Part shown: piece after piece, positions 14,142-14,266 of the stretch | Position numbering within the stretch: position 1 is the first letter of the stretch | How the letters are laid out: each line of letters opens with the position of its first letter | Source: Bacteroidales bacterium | GTDB taxonomy: Bacteria > Bacteroidota > Bacteroidia > Bacteroidales > UBA7960 | Assembly (NCBI GenBank): GCA_003555385.1 | Contig: PWHO01000266.1 | Coordinates: 1 to 14,266, forward strand | DNA length: 14,266 bases | Reading direction: 5' to 3' | Notes under the pieces: generated by a model | The model's database searches: none | Told to the model about the DNA's origin: nothing | The model's input: only the letters and a program-made list of their open reading frames with translations | Position numbers and translations under genes: made by a program

Positions 14142-14266
14142 TTAGTATGGAGCATATGATATAACCACCCTCCATCTTGCATCATGCAGACGAATGGTGT
14201 CCCAGACAGCCATTCTGACCATTCGCTGATCACTCTCGGGGTCCCGATACACATAGTCCCCGGTTC
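14142..14266 (-). CDS. C-terminal end of an unidentified protein (5' end outside window)
   Basis: The last 40 codons of a minus-strand gene enter from the right edge and stop at 14144-14142. The residues run TGDYVYRDPESDQRMVRMAV, then WDTIRLHDARWRVVISYAPY. The alternation of polar and hydrophobic residues and the aromatic-rich strands look like real protein. They vaguely recall the end of a Cache/PDC-like sensor domain, but this is a guess. The competing frame over the same bases (the upstream extension of the CAP-protein frame) reads less like a protein and lacks a fitting start. The CAP lipoprotein follows after 37 nt and may be co-transcribed. Confidence 0.55.
   Translation of the reverse strand, partial: TGDYVYRDPESDQRMVRMAVWDTIRLHDARWRVVISYAPY

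Noticed and set aside
1..14266. A new defence, mobile or biosynthetic gene system
   Set aside because: The genes are familiar housekeeping families in separate short transcription units. I see no terminal repeats, integrase, transposase, toxin-antitoxin pair or repeat array.

Overview
The window looks like ordinary chromosome from a member of the Bacteroidota, most like the Bacteroidales/Marinilabiliales side of the phylum. This rests on protein style (L20 beginning MPRSVN, a fused alpha/beta E1 dehydrogenase, a WbqC-family protein, a 7TM-HD protein), on start sites that mostly lack a Shine-Dalgarno sequence, and on promoters of the TTTG / TAnnTTTG type. I see no phage, insertion sequence, CRISPR array, tRNA or rRNA.

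Layout. At the left edge, on the plus strand, are the C-terminal end of a photolyase, a CoA-pyrophosphatase-type Nudix hydrolase 13 nt behind it, and a secreted protein built from about twelve YD-like repeats. These converge on a minus-strand translation operon, thrS-infC-rpmI-rplT, which ends in an intrinsic terminator at about 2371-2403 and has a good promoter just ahead of thrS. Upstream of thrS on the same strand is a YkfC-like NlpC/P60 peptidase. Divergent from that is a plus-strand pgpH-like 7TM-HD phosphodiesterase (c-di-AMP turnover). Its last codons lie 15 bp from the end of a minus-strand WbqC-family gene. The WbqC gene is divergent from a plus-strand bifunctional NAD(P)H-hydrate repair enzyme, which is followed by the fused branched-chain-type 2-oxoacid dehydrogenase E1. 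The E1 gene overlaps tail to tail, by 4 nt, with a minus-strand CAP-domain lipoprotein. The end of another minus-strand gene sits at the right edge.

Most genes are housekeeping: repair of DNA and damaged nucleotides (photolyase, Nudix, Nnr), translation, envelope or peptide recycling, and 2-oxoacid oxidation. I found no convincing new multigene system. The most informative details are regulatory. First, infC has no usable ATG/GTG/TTG start that preserves its N-terminus, and instead appears to start at AUA behind a perfect AAGGAGG, a strong sequence-level case for IF3 autoregulation. Second, two near-consensus promoters face each other between wbqC and nnr, with start sites only a few bases apart, so they should exclude one another. 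Third, a tandem pair of TGTTnnAACA palindromes lies upstream of pgpH.
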